Below are positions 1-11,279 of a stretch of DNA of 64,000 bases, piece by piece; the stretch's first letter is position 1, and each line of letters opens with the position of its first letter. The notes below the pieces were generated by a model that did no database searches, was not told the origin of the DNA, and saw only the letters and a program-made list of their open reading frames with translations. This DNA comes from Neurospora tetrasperma FGSC 2508 (taxonomy: Eukaryota > Ascomycota > Sordariomycetes > Sordariales > Sordariaceae): positions 2,071,833-2,135,832 of the forward strand of contig NW_009799103.1 of the NCBI RefSeq assembly GCF_000213175.1, read 5' to 3'. A program made the position numbers and the translations under genes.

Positions 1-285
1 ACCTAGTTATAACAAAGAAGACGTAGTCTACCAGCTTACTAAGGCTCTTTATAATTTTAAACGTTCCCTACTTTACTAATTTAATACCCTCGTACCAATA
101 TTCAAAGAAATTAACTTTATCCTAGTCTCTATAAATTCTTACTTACTAACAAAGTACTAGGAGCGCTATTAGTCCTCTATATTAATAACCTTCTCGTTAC
201 TATACTAATTGTGGCTACTATCAATTAAGTTAAAGACTAGTTGGCTAACCATTTCAAACTCAAAGAGTTGGGACAAATACGCACA
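1..285 (+). pseudogene. Copia-1 reverse transcriptase remnant
   Basis: This stretch translates in one frame to a Copia-type reverse transcriptase, including a block beginning YNKEDVVYQLTKALY and the region around the catalytic palm. It ends at the 8-bp target duplication (286-293) of MULE-A. The same reading appears on the minus strand of Copia-2 near 36000-36200. Fossil, not functional. Confidence 0.75.
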
Positions 286-293
286 TTTCTAAA

Positions 294-3200
294 GAGTTAA
301 CCTCCCCGCACGCACCCAAAACCTTGAGGTACGCACCCCCACCAAAAAACTGGGGCGGTTCAGCTGATGACACCTGACATTGAAATTCCCGTTTTTACCG
401 GTAAAATTTCGTCTTTTCAATGCACGCAACATCGCTCTAACTTAACCATTTCTTTTCACCCTTTTTCACACGGCCAGTTACACGCATTTACACCAGCACC
501 AGCACCAGCACTCTACACGCTTTTACACCAGCACTTTATACGTATCTACAATAATACTCTATACTCTACACTATACTCAACGTACGTAAAGTTATCGTAT
601 TCAAATGATTTTTAGTCTAATTATTCGCTGTAAATGCCTTCTACCGTAACTGTACCCTCAAAACGCCCTCGTCGCACATCGCACTCCTCGAATAATACCT
701 TTACTTCTAATACCTCCTTTAACCCCGATACAACATAGATTATACCAGCCGACGACCCCCTCTTCTCTCTCGAGCCCATTAATAACTACAATTAAATATA
801 CGCCTAGTTCGTTACTTTCTACCGTCGTTATTGCTTTAGTATTTTAATTTAACGTAGTTAGAAGTATAATAAATTAGGCTATAAGGCGTATAATTCTATT
901 GTTAAGGTAGTATTTCAATACGACTACGTAGAGTATCAACCTCAAGCCCCTCCCAATAACAATAATTCGAAGAAGCGCTCTATATCACGAAAGAAAGCTC
1001 GCTACTATCCGTTTAAAAATGTACTCCAGCTCAAAAAAAAGTACAGGATAGGGACGGACTGCCCGGGCTATAAACTTAACACACGAAGGCCATCCCCCGT
1101 TACGTACTCTAAAAGGCTATTTTATATTTTACATTAAAATATTTAAGCGGGAGGTTAACCCAAAAGCTAACTGCTTCATTAAAGACCTTCTATTATAACG
1201 AAATCTTATTATACAAATTATTTTCACAATAATTAAGGAAAAGTATCCTAATATTCCCTAAACTTATAAAGACTTCGATAATATACGCTAGTACGCTTAT
1301 TATACTCTAAAATAAGGCTATAATAATACCCAATCTTTTATTAAGCAGCTTTATAACAACTACTATAGCAATAACAGGGTATTATATTTAAGTATAAAGT
1401 TTTTAATAGTTATTATAATAATACCTTCCATTACGTATTTTAAGTAATTAACTATTAATATTAAATATAAAAGAGGTTTCTATATACTCTTTTACTTAAT
1501 ACAATATATAAGACTAACCGCTACTACCTTCCTTTAATATAAGGGGTAATCCTTATACCAGAAAGGACATCTATACCAATCTTTTAAATAATTATTAATA
1601 ACAAAAGGGAGGAGGGTTTTACCTTTTTAACCTAATATATTAAAAATGCGGCTAACGAATTCGAAATTCCTTACCCTTTAATAACTATAATTAACGGGGA
1701 TTCCCAACTTACCAATACCATCGACTAGACATTCCCTAATATATAGAGATAGCGCTATATATAATATATTAACTATAATATTATTAACTATCTCAAAAAA
1801 GATTAAGTACACGGTCCCTTACCCTCGTCATCTACCAAATCTTCACCCAACTACAATATAAAAGAGTAATATAATAAAGAAGATCTTAAAGAACTAAAGC
1901 GATATTACGCTCGAATATCGACTACTACTAGAGCTAAAGCGGGTCTCGATCCCTTACTAAATAAGGTCGCCAATACAACGTTAGTACTATTCTTTATATA
2001 GTAGTATATAATTTATTCCTCTAATATAACGGACTTCGAACGCGCCTAATCTATCCCAAAAACCAATTTACTAACTAGGAGGACATTATCACATAAATTA
2101 GAGAATTACTATTACCTTATAAAAGAGAGTAGGCAGGCTATTATACTAAATACTACTTCAACTTAGGATAAAGAACTATATTACCGAACGAAACTAATAA
2201 TACGTCTCTTAAGAATTATAATCTTTCAATTCGCGGCAGCTTAATTAAATTATATAAAACTTATCTTCAATATATAAACCACTATTATAAAGTTTATATA
2301 GATCTATAAACTAAATCTAATACGCATATATATATATAAAGTGGATAAACCGAGAATAGATAGGCAAGTACCCATATAAATTATTTATATAGGCACTTAA
2401 TTTTTTAGACCGCTAATAAATTAAATTCAAATCGACGTTACCCTCCTAGTAGCTCTCTAGCACCCCTCTTAAGCCTTATTCAAAGAGCTTTAAAGCCCAG
2501 TACAATCTCCCTTATACTTATAAAATAGAGGTATTATTGAATAAGGGTAATAATACCCTAATTATTAAAGAAATTTACTATCTATTCTAATACTTATATT
2601 AATAATATATAAATTATTATTTCTACCCCAAGTACTCTTATACTAACTCTCTTATTAAAATACAATGAATAAATACTTCAAATATAAACCAGCCGCTAGA
2701 ACAATACCTAAAGGTCGCCCGTGTAAGTAAGGAGGACCGTTTAGTAGTAAACCTATACTCGTAGTACTACTAATTAGTAATAAGCCTACCTAATTAACGC
2801 TAAAGGGTAAATTATGTAACCTAAACACTATCCGAGCCTTAGTACGCCGTAAATACTCTTACTACAAGAAGGGGGCTAGTCTTAAAGAGATAGATAATAA
2901 TAACGCCCGTACTCGTACCTAGAATAAAGTACGCAACTATATCAAAGTAACTAACAACAATAAAGATAATAACGAATTAGGGAGATACTAGGAAGCGCAA
3001 GCTCGAGAGTAAATAGCTAAAGAGAGGGAGAGAAGGGAGGAAGTTATTAAAATATTATTAACTAGCTTATTGAACGAGCTCTCTAAGCTGTCTAATCCAC
3101 CAAATGTGAGCTCTGAGCTGTTAAATATAAATATTTAGAGTAGAGTGTAATACGAATTGTCTTGAACCTCTCAATACTACGAGAGCATTACTGGATTGGC

Positions 3201-3366
3201 GCTGTTAGATTTACTAACCCGCTAAAGACCATTTACTGAGTTGACCCACCTCAAGACATTGAAAATCAAGACTTTTACACCCAAAATGACATATTTTACA
3301 TGTCAGCTGTCAGACCCCAAAAAGTGCGTACCTCAAGGTTTTGGGTGCGTGCGGGGAGGTTAACTC
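294..3366 (+). mobile_element. MULE-A, full-length Mutator-like DNA transposon
   Basis: A 3,073-bp element with perfect 43-bp terminal inverted repeats (294-336 and 3324-3366) beginning gagttaacctccccgcacg. An exact 8-bp target duplication, tttctaaa, lies at 286-293 and 3367-3374. The interior is heavily AT-enriched and holds a degraded transposase on the plus strand, while the terminal 150-200 bp are much less mutated. The family also has a miniature derivative at 29116-29521: the left subterminal block of MULE-A (about 360-415) matches the right arm of that MITE, and the right subterminal block (about 3180-3300) matches its left arm. An 8-bp duplication alone could suggest hAT, but the protein reading favours Mutator. 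It is inserted in Copia-1. Confidence 0.88.
660..3085 (+). pseudogene. MULE-A transposase, broken by RIP
   Basis: The likely start is ATG at about 636-638 or the frame beginning MPSTVTVPSKRPRR, whose KRPRR looks like a nuclear localisation signal. Next comes a FAR1-like DNA-binding region near 780-1090, ending in PFKNVLQL and TDCPGYKLNTRRPSP, followed by the catalytic core. Around 1680-1800 the reading ITIINGDSQLTNTID resembles the Mutator block (TDGDLALTNAI..HINKN) that precedes the zinc-type CWHINKN motif. Near 2700-2720 a GRP(R/C)K string resembles a C-terminal AT-hook. The end (about 2980-3085) is charged and coiled-coil-like (AKERERREEVIK). Stops of the TAA/TAG kind are scattered through every domain, and no intact catalytic triad can be read, so it is inactive. 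Superfamily is fairly sure; domain borders are approximate. Confidence 0.65.
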
Positions 3367-3374
3367 TTTCTAAA

Positions 3375-4250
3375 TTACAATATCGTAAGGGACCGCTAAA
3401 CTTATATAGTCTTTATATCCTAACAATAGTATACTAAGTTAATTATTACTAAATATAATAATAGTAAGCTTTACAACGTTGAAATACTATAGCCGCTAGA
3501 TTATAAGGTCTATAGGGGTGACGATATATCCTTAGAAAAAGCTAAAATTTACTCTAAAAAGATTGGTTTATTAGTTTAAATTTCAATAAGCACCCAGCCA
3601 AATATCTCCTTTACCGTCAATAAACTATTAAAGGGTATCAAAAAGCCAACCAATTATTACCTCGTCGTTATAAAGTATTTATAGCGATATTTATCCAAAT
3701 ATCCTGATTTGGGTATTGAGTTGGGTAGTATACTCTCGCCGTTAATAGCCCCATCCTTCCACGTATATACAGACGCCTCCTTTACTAACAATATCCTTTT
3801 AAGGAAGAGTATAATTAGCTACGTCGTATTTTTTACTTATAGCCCTGTCCTTTGAAAGTCTAAACGGTAGGATCTTGTTACAACTAGCACGACCGAAGCA
3901 GAGTTCACCAATTTAGTACCTACAGCCAAGGTTCTCGATTGGGTTAATAGTATACTGGATGATTTGAATATAAATCTAGGACTTTACAAGATTAATAGAA
4001 TTCTATATACGAACAGTAACAACGCTAGAGATTAGATTCTCAACCCTAACTTGCTAGCTAGAAATCGATATATCGATATACGATACAAATAGTTAATTAA
4101 GGAGGTGGATAGGAAGGTATTTGCAATCGAGTACTTGCCGGGTGATGAAATGCTAGCTGACGGTTTTACGAAGCCGTTAAAGCTAGATAAGTACGCGAGA
4201 TTCATCAAGTTGATCGGTATGGTTCAGAAGAAGGTTCCCTAGGCTTAATT
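3375..4250 (+). pseudogene. Copia-1 RT end and RNase H remnant
   Basis: Downstream of MULE-A the Copia reading resumes with the RT/RNase H linker and a well-preserved RNase H. Visible blocks include YTDASFTNNI near 3770, TTSTTEAEFTNLVPTAKVL near 3890 and IEYLPGDEMLADGFTKPL near 4130. These are the standard Copia RNase H landmarks. The matching region of Copia-2 lies on the minus strand at about 35050-35560. The fossil is broken but easy to recognise. Confidence 0.85.
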
Positions 4251-4331
4251 AACACTATGAAAGATATTACAATATAAATAGTATACAGAGATTTAGACAC
4301 TGTTTTGGCGGTCTTCCAGTCTATGGGGGTG

Positions 4332-4481
4332 TGTTGCTAGGTCCCGGGCATTTACTGGGCTGGGCACAGCCCAGACCGCACCACATCTAGCCTTCCAGAC
4401 TCCGCCAGTCTCCCTCTCTCTTCTTCTCCATAGCACTCAATCAATCGTATCCAACCGCTTGATCTCGTTGGTGATCTCACA
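4332..4481 (+). repeat. Copia-1 3' LTR
   Basis: It starts tgttgctaggtcccgggca and ends gtgatctcaca, 150 bp, and is preceded by a purine-rich tract (about 4320-4331). It aligns to the two 175-bp LTRs of Copia-2 but lacks roughly 25 bp in the middle. Confidence 0.85.
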
Positions 4482-4656
4482 GAAAGACTACACTAAAAGG
4501 GCATAGTCGGAAGAAGGTTTTATAGTTGGGCGCACGGGCCAGGCAAACATATAGACCCGACTAATCAGGAGGCTCGCATCCTTATCGATACGGCTAACCC
4601 GCCTTAGCAGACTTGGCAAAGCCGAATCTTTAATCTTGGGCGCTAGCCCCATGACA
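4482..4656 (+). repeat. LTR fragment of the gag-only element family
   Basis: This block aligns with the downstream two thirds of the 263-bp LTRs at 46027-46289 and 47955-48217, including the shared stretch ggaggctcgcatccttatcg and the end ggcgctagccccatgaca. Copia-1 inserted into it, so its upstream third should lie left of the window. It may be a solo LTR or the edge of a longer element. No internal gag region follows, so a solo LTR inside Gypsy-1 is more likely. Confidence 0.75.
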
Positions 4657-5179
4657 CTTATAACTAATATAGCGGTAATGGACCTCTTTAATTTTAAATT
4701 CGTTAATATAAGAGTATTTATATTTAATATTAGGTTGAGGGGAGTTTAAGTGAGTTTAACAATATAAGTAGAATTTTAGGAAGTATAGGAGGAAAAAAAG
4801 GAAATTTTTTCTCTACTAGCTTTATTAGAGAATATTTGGAAGGATATTATATAGGGCAAGGACGAGCTTTATAAATATTATTTTAAGAATGCTAGAGTCT
4901 ACGAATTTATTGATTCATATAAAAGAGAAGCCGTAAGTAAAAATGTAGGCGAATAATCTCTTTAATTTAGCGAGGTAGCCTGAGACTTCGTTAATCGAAT
5001 TTGTAAATTGGAATTGGGAGAGGACAAGTACGAAAAAAGAGAATTTACATTATTAATTGAAATTAATAGAATTTATAGTATTATAGAGGAAAATATATAA
5101 AAATTTATAGAAAAATTTATAAAGCTAAAATATATATTGGAATAAGTAAAACTATAATTGCCTAATAAATATAAGGATT

Positions 5180-6560
5180 CATTATATATTGTAAATCCTA
5201 TAGACGTTGAAGTAATCCCTAAGTACTATTTATATAATTATAAAATTAAGTTAAAATTAGGAGTAGAATCGTTATTTTATTTTACAGCGAGATTAATATT
5301 ACCCTAGGAATTAAAAATTATTAAATAGTAAGTAAATAATAATTTAGTAAAGGGTTTTATCCGCTTATCGACTTCGGACATCGCCTCCCTAGTTCTATTA
5401 GTAAGGAAGCTGGGCGGCGGTGTGAGAATTTGCGTCAATTATAGAGGTATTAATAATATATCTTTGAAAAATACATACCTATTACTATTAATTAAAGAGA
5501 TACTGGATGCTATTTGTAGGGTTAAATAGTTCTTTAAAGTAAATATAATTATAGCTTTTAATGGATTGCGAATAAATAAGGGCTATAAATAGCTAACGGT
5601 ATTTATTATACGGTTCTGGCTATACGAATTATTAGTTTATTTATTCGGACTTTTAGGAGTATTAGCCTCTTTCTAAACCTTTATTAACAATATACTATAT
5701 AATATTTTTGATATCTATATAATAGCCTACTTCAATAATATTCTAATCTTTTTAGAGATTTACGAAGATTACGTTAAATATATCGGGGAAGTATTCTAGC
5801 GATTAATCGATGTAGGCCTCTAGATCGATATTAATAAATGCGAATTCTATATATAGAGAACTAAATATTTAAAGCTAAGTATTATTCCGGGCGGTATTGA
5901 AATAGATTTTAAGAAGGTAGAACGGTTACTATATAGAAAGTACCGATAAATAGGCGCTAATTATAACGGTTCTTAGGAGTTACAAACTTCTATAGGAGGC
6001 TTATAGCCGGCTTTTCTTATATAGGTAAACTACTATATAAGTTTATAAAGAAGACGGTCGAGTAGAAGTAGAATAAAGAATATAATAACACTTTAAAATC
6101 TTTAAAGATAGTGTTTATTTTTATACCGGTCCTGAAAATTTACAATTAGGAAAAGCCTACGGTCATCGAAGTCGATACCTTAAATTAGTCGTTAGGAGGT
6201 ACGTTCTTTTAAATATACAATAGGGAACTCTATTTAGAAGCTTATTTCTTTCTAAAATATTTAGCGGCCGAGTGTAATTATAATATATATAATAAAGAAT
6301 TATTGGTAGTTATTAAAGCGCTAGAGGAGTAGAGGCTAGAATTAGAGGGAACTATTTAATTTTTTAAAACTATTATGAATTATAAGAATTTGAAGATGTT
6401 CGGTACTACGAAGAAGCTTACCCCCCAATATATACGGTAGTTTGAATTCCTATCTAGGTTTAATTTTACAATTAAATACTAATTAGGATTAATTAGTATT
6501 AGACCCGACGCTCTAAGCCGGAAGCTAGAATATATTCCTAGAGACAAAGTACATAATAAA
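5180..6560 (+). pseudogene. Gypsy-1 reverse transcriptase and RNase H remnant
   Basis: Readable landmarks are FIRLSTSDIASLVLLVRK with a following GGGVRICVNYRGIN (about 5350-5450), the palm region near 5690-5760, and the DINKCEFYI block near 5830. RNase H landmarks follow at about 6170-6550. The arrangement matches Ty3/gypsy pol. Confidence 0.8.
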
Positions 6561-6899
6561 TTGAAAGTTAAATAAAAGTTATTTATCGACCCCGATTGCT
6601 TTAATTAATCTTTTAACAGGCAATTCCTAGACGTTGATAGCGAAGCATTTATAATAAACGCTATATTAGAAGACAGTACCTTCCTTATTATATATATATT
6701 GGAAGATACCTTTAAGGAGGAAGATAATAAAGGGCTAAGCATTTATATAAATAAGTTAGTAGATTGTACTTATATTAACTCTATTATAATAGTTAATATT
6801 CGGGAAGCTATCCGAACGGGGAACCGGTAGCCGAAATACCTAAAAAGTAAATTTAAAATCCCTTTCGCTGAGTATTATATAGTTGATAATAGGGTAATA

Positions 6900-8030
6900 T
6901 TCCGAAATATGTTAGTAATCCCTCTTAATAATAAGAAAGTCTAATTAGAATTGATTTGTTATACTTATTCGTTAGTATAAGGCGGCTACTTAGGTAGGGA
7001 TAAAATAGTAATATTAATATATTATTACTATTGGCCGGAATTAATTATAATTATTAATATATATTATAGGGCCTATATCCTATATAGTAAAACTAAAGCT
7101 ATTAGAATATTACTAGCGGGCTTTTTTAAGCCCCTACCAATTCTATATACCCTATAGAAAGATATTTTAATAGACTACGTTACCCTATTCTTTAAATTAA
7201 AAAGGGCGGGTAGGGGCGTTGAGTATGAATATGTGTTGGTTATAGTAGATAGATTTATAAAAATATACTATTTTATTTTAATAGAAGGGCTATTAATAGA
7301 AGAATTAGGAAAGAAGTTTATTGAATATATTTATATATTCTATAGCTTCCTAGATACTATTACATCCGATAAAGGTGTTTAGTTTATTTTAACTTTCTAG
7401 AAGTAGTTATTATAAAGATTGGGTATTAATTGAAGCTCTTTACCCTTTACTATAAAGAAATAAATAATTAGACTAAAAGGATTAATATTGAAATGGAGTA
7501 ATACTTATAAATATTTATTAATTGGGTATAGGATAATTAGGTAAATTGGCTACCCCTAATAGGATTCTAGGGAAATAATTTCAAATTTATATTAATAGGG
7601 GTTACTCTATTCTTTACTAATTATAGTTTTTACCTTCAGATAGGTAAAGAACCGACTATATTGTTACCGCTAGACGTTATAGATGTGTAGCGAAAGTAGA
7701 TTTTTAGTATTAATTAATTAGTAATATACTTGAAAAGGGTTTAGGATTTTATTAAGATTTCTTTTTTATAAGTATAGGAGCGTTATAAGGCGGCGGTAAA
7801 TGAGAATTATATAAACGTTCTTCAATATAAAGTTAGTGATGAAGTAATGTTTAATATGAGTAACTATACTACGGGACGACTATATGGTAAGTTGGCACCC
7901 CGGTTCGAGGGCCCTTTCTGTATTATAAAAGCTACATCGTATATAGTAGAATTAGCTCTACTTGAAAATATAAAAGTTATTTACATTATTAATATATTTT
8001 GTATTAAACTTTACGTCGAAGGATTCCCTA
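6900..8030 (+). pseudogene. Gypsy-1 integrase remnant
   Basis: The zinc-binding N-terminal region and catalytic core are readable at low quality from about 6950. The C-terminal end is clear: 7847-8035 keeps an uninterrupted frame containing GKLAPRFEGPF, the Gypsy integrase block that ends before the chromodomain. Confidence 0.75.
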
Positions 8031-8089
8031 GTTAAAGGGAATTGATAATAAATATTAGGGTAAATGAAGGTATAGTTGTTATTAGGACG

Positions 8090-8290
8090 GATGATTTCGA
8101 GGAGGATAGACGGTGGGAATTCGAAGAATTATTGGATTATTAAAAGATCGATGGCTTTTAGAAGTATTTAGTAAAATACTTATATTACCTACCGGACTAG
8201 CAGCCTACTCAGAACTTTAATAATTATTAAGAGTTAGTTTAGGAACTTTACAATTAATACTTAGAATTAGGCCTTCTATACTTAAATCTT
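8090..8290 (+). pseudogene. Gypsy-1 chromodomain remnant
   Basis: A reading of the form WEFEELLDY..IDGF.KYLVKYL followed by W/P-rich and ELV.E elements matches the chromodomain pattern (E.I.D.R...G..YLVKW.GY). It stands directly after the integrase, as in chromoviruses, where the domain directs integration to heterochromatin. Confidence 0.7.
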
Positions 8291-8680
8291 AAAAAAGAAT
8301 AGAAAATATAGTAAAGAACGAGGATATTCTTAAAGGATAATACCCCTAATATTATCCCTATTATAGTAACTTTAGCGGTAGATAATTGGTACGTGAGAAG
8401 AAGCGTAAAATTAAATAATAAGTAAAAAAGTAGTAAAAATTAGTAAAAAGAAAGGAATTTAGTTCGATTTATTTTGTATACCCTAATTAAATACCTTTTA
8501 GTATACCCTTTTTTAGAGCGATTGTTAATAGTACCGAGAGATAGTACGTTTTACAGTAGTTTTATTCTTTTGTCCCTTCGATAGGCCTATTCCCACTATA
8601 GATGAAGATTGGATAAATTAGAATCAGTAGAAATAATAGTTAGGGGAGTTAAAAGGAGTAAAGTTAGTAAAAACAATAGT

Positions 8681-8772
8681 TATTAGCGAGATTCGAATTG
8701 AGGGTCTCTATACTATTTATACTAGTAGTAGTTACGGGCGTGCTACGTAAACCACTATACTATAGGCGTCCC
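8681..8772 (-). other. tRNA-like sequence in the Gypsy-1 3' region
   Basis: On the minus strand the string tatagtatagtggtttacg resembles the A box and D arm of tRNA-Asp/Glu genes. About 50 bp further on, caattcgaatctcgc resembles a T arm and B box. The acceptor stem does not close, and the spacing is longer than in a standard tRNA, so a functional tRNA is unlikely. It could be a captured tRNA gene or a SINE head inside the non-coding part of the Gypsy. Confidence 0.4.
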
Positions 8773-9104
8773 TATAGTACCCCCGGGGGGGTTAGTAATA
8801 GTAAGAGTCGTTGAGGTTCTCTATATACGTTCATTGGGCTGGTTTTCCGACGTATAGCTAGATTGTTGGGAGTAATAATAGCTCTTACGGCGGAAGGGTT
8901 AGATTTAGCGATATTTTAGCTAGTATTCTAGATTTATAATGGAGTTGAGGTACCGGCAGGCGCTAAATAGCTTCCTGCTTTAGTAAAACTTTTACTAGTA
9001 TTTGATTGGGCGTAGCTACGGGAAGACTGGGTAAGCCCTACTTTGTTAATAAAGAATATAGTGTCGGATTTTCGAGCGGGAGCATTATTTTAAGAGGGGG
9101 GTAG

Positions 9105-9342
9105 TATCACAAGCATTACTACCATATTCCTGTATATAGATAGAGGGTATTGCATTGTATTAGTATAGTTAGCTGTATAACTACCTAAGTATAGTACAGC
9201 AGTCACGTACACACGTGCTGGGTCCGTGTACTGGACCTACACGGCGTGCCCTATATAGTTCTCGTGCGCGCACAGGATTCTCTTCCTGTTCCTCGTATAA
9301 TAATTAAAGTCTTACCTTAGTGCTTGCTCGCGCCCCGTGATA
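9105..9342 (+). repeat. Gypsy-1 3' LTR
   Basis: Begins tatcacaagcattactacc directly after a polypurine tract (aagaggggggtag, about 9092-9104) and ends cgccccgtgata, 238 bp. The termini form a short inverted repeat. Gypsy-2 reading resumes at 9343. No second copy is seen in the window. Confidence 0.7.
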
Positions 9343-9636
9343 AGGTCTCTTTTATTGAGGGTAGAAGGTAATAGTCGGTTTTTATAATAGTATTTAGAGC
9401 CTAATAATTATAATAGAACTATAAATTACTACCTAGCTTCCGAATAAAAAGGACGGGTATTACAGTTAGAAAATTATTAGTACGGATAAACCCTTTATTA
9501 AAAAGGTCTTTGAGCATCTTCTTTAATATAAGGAGTTTTTTTTAAAACATATTGTAGAATAAACTATAAGAGAGTAGTATATCCTTACTATTTTCGTCCT
9601 TCTTAATTTCTACTTTATAATGAATACTAGGGCGAT

Positions 9637-9753
9637 TGTCACAGGGTTGACATTGCATATAGTGTGCATTACTTGTTCTGCCTTGCAAGCAGAACATAGT
9701 CCATCTTTTGGTGGCCTTGGCGACCTGGGCATATGCACCCTTGGCCTGTCATA
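9637..9753 (+). repeat. TRIM left LTR
   Basis: Begins tgtcacagggttgacattg and ends ttggcctgtcata; it is repeated at 10087-10205 with only a few differences. Confidence 0.85.
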
Positions 9754-10086
9754 GTATGCTCTGCTTAACGGTGGGATGCTACGGGTTCAATTCCCCGCAG
9801 TGGCATTTTGGAATAACGGGTTTTTCGTGCGCTTGCGACCACGGTCGCCGTAGGAAGACAGCGAGCGTACAAAGAGAAACAATGCTAACCGTCCGCACTA
9901 CGAAGGCTAGTAGTAGAAAGCGACCAAAATGTCATAGGCTACCCCATTGGAACTATTAGTTCGGGTGGTGCTATATAGTCGTCGTACGGCGATAAATCCT
10001 TCGCGACATTGTCGCCCCTTTCCTTGGGCTGGAGAGGGCCTTATCTTAAAGTCTTACGAGTTAAGACTTCGCTTAAGGGAAGGTAG

Positions 10087-10205
10087 TGTCACAGGGTTGA
10101 CATTGGCTATATAGTGTGCATTACTTGTTCTGCCTTGCAAGCAGAACATAATCCATCTTTTGGTGGCTTTGGCAACCTGGGCATATGCACCCTTGGCCTG
10201 TCATA
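10087..10205 (+). repeat. TRIM right LTR
   Basis: Direct copy of 9637-9753, followed by the duplication gcgat at 10206-10210. Confidence 0.85.
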
Positions 10206-11279
10206 GCGATACAAATTTACTTTATTTACCTCCAACTACTTCTATACGTAAAGTAAATCGTATATATTAGCGGGAATCCTCTCCTTTAATTCTTTATCAA
10301 TTATATCGACTTTAAATTTAAAAACCTTTTTAATATTTCGTAGGTTAACGGCGAATATCCCTACTTCCGCAGTCTTTTTACCGCTCTTCTTTTTAATTTT
10401 ATTTAATATAGTTACAAGGGTTATAGTTAAATAATAAACAGCCTCTCTAATTTCTATAGCGCACGAGGAAGATTCTTTAAACATATATCCTAAATACAAA
10501 ATCTAGTACCTGGCTACCCTATACTAAAATTTATACTTATATAGTACCGAATAAGCTTTTATAACAATTAACTACAATTTTCCTAATATTATAGGGAATT
10601 CCAATTTAGGGATTATATAAGTATAAACAATTAATTCGTAGCTATAGATATTTGCTTTAAAATAAACAATACTTTTAATCTTTACACCTTCTATTTTAGC
10701 GGAGGCGCCCCTAACTTATCTCTTAGGAATTATAATTATTAGAATCTTCAACTTTTTAATAACTCTTTTACTAATAGTAGTATAATATTAATACCTTTTA
10801 TTAATAAAGGTATTACATCAATCTTTATTATTAATAGCGATAGGGATTTTAATAATATTTATTTCTATAGGACCCGGGACGTTCGAAGCTCCCGCCTCCT
10901 TACTTAGTACTTCTATTTATTCTTATACCCGGCTTTGTATAGGAACTATTCTTTTTCCAACCTTTCCGAAGATAAATCGTTTATATTTTTCAATAATAAT
11001 TTAATCTAAAACTTAATTTTAGTAGTTCTTATATTAATACTATTAAAATATTGGGCCGCTTTATATATACAGCCATTAACTATATACCTATTAGCCCTAT
11101 AATATAAGTAAAGCCCGGTTGAGTACTACTTATTATATTCCTCCTAAGAAACCTATTTAGCACACTTAACATCCTTATTATAATTTTCGCTTTTAATTTT
11201 ATTAGCGCTTATTAGTATATACGTATTACTATCAGCGTCCTTTAAAGGTAAGTCTATAATTTATTCTCGTTAGGGGAAA

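Larger units (their letters stand above)
1..4481 (+). mobile_element. Copia-1, 3' part of a Ty1/copia LTR retrotransposon fossil
   Basis: The window opens inside the reverse transcriptase of a Copia element that reads to the right and ends with its 3' LTR at 4332-4481. It is split by MULE-A (294-3366). The sequence on both sides of that insertion aligns well with the minus-strand Copia-2 (34763-40740), including the RNase H and the LTR, so both belong to one family. The 5' part lies outside the window. It is broken, with many breaks throughout, in the style of RIP. The element sits in an older LTR fragment that resumes at 4482. The five bases after the LTR (gaaag) are the expected 3' target duplication; the 5' partner is not in view. 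Family assignment is firm. Confidence 0.88.
4657..9342 (+). mobile_element. Gypsy-1, chromodomain Ty3/gypsy fossil
   Basis: A plus-strand Gypsy element with recognisable RT-RNase H (about 5180-6560), integrase (about 6900-8030), chromodomain (about 8090-8290), a long 3' untranslated part and a 3' LTR (9105-9342). No 5' LTR or gag is visible; the upstream part is either lost or cut off by the LTR fragment and Copia-1. It abuts Gypsy-2 at 9343, whose reverse transcriptase it interrupts. Broken, with many breaks throughout. The chromodomain puts it in the chromovirus lineage, which is common in fungi. Confidence 0.82.
9637..10205. mobile_element. TRIM, miniature LTR retroelement
   Basis: A 569-bp element made of two direct repeats (9637-9753 and 10087-10205; 117 and 119 bp, nearly identical) around a 333-bp interior with no coding capacity. 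The 5-bp target duplication gcgat is exact (9632-9636 and 10206-10210). A purine tract (aagggaaggtag) precedes the right repeat, suggesting plus orientation. It is almost free of RIP although its host Gypsy-2 is saturated. Just inside the left repeat is a tRNA T-arm-like string, acgggttcaattccccg (9781-9797). The 83-codon frame at 9708-9959 spans LTR and interior and is chance. Confidence 0.85.
9343..10499 (-). pseudogene. Gypsy-2 pre-RT and reverse transcriptase start
   Basis: On the minus strand 10242-10499 reads as the linker before Gypsy RT, with a block like EIREAVYYLTITLVTI and later PANIYDLL, the usual lead-in to RT. Beyond the TRIM, the reading continues near 9640-9343 with the first RT motifs. 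Together they show that the TRIM interrupts one continuous Gypsy pol region. Confidence 0.65.

Noticed and set aside
294-3366. hAT assignment for the elements with 8-bp duplications
   Set aside because: The TSD length fits hAT, but the TIR start is not hAT-like and the protein reads as Mutator (GDSQLTNTID block, FAR1-like domain, YKTN block in the related MULE-B).
7847-8035. Independent small gene of 62 codons
   Set aside because: It is the surviving C-terminal stretch of Gypsy-1 integrase.
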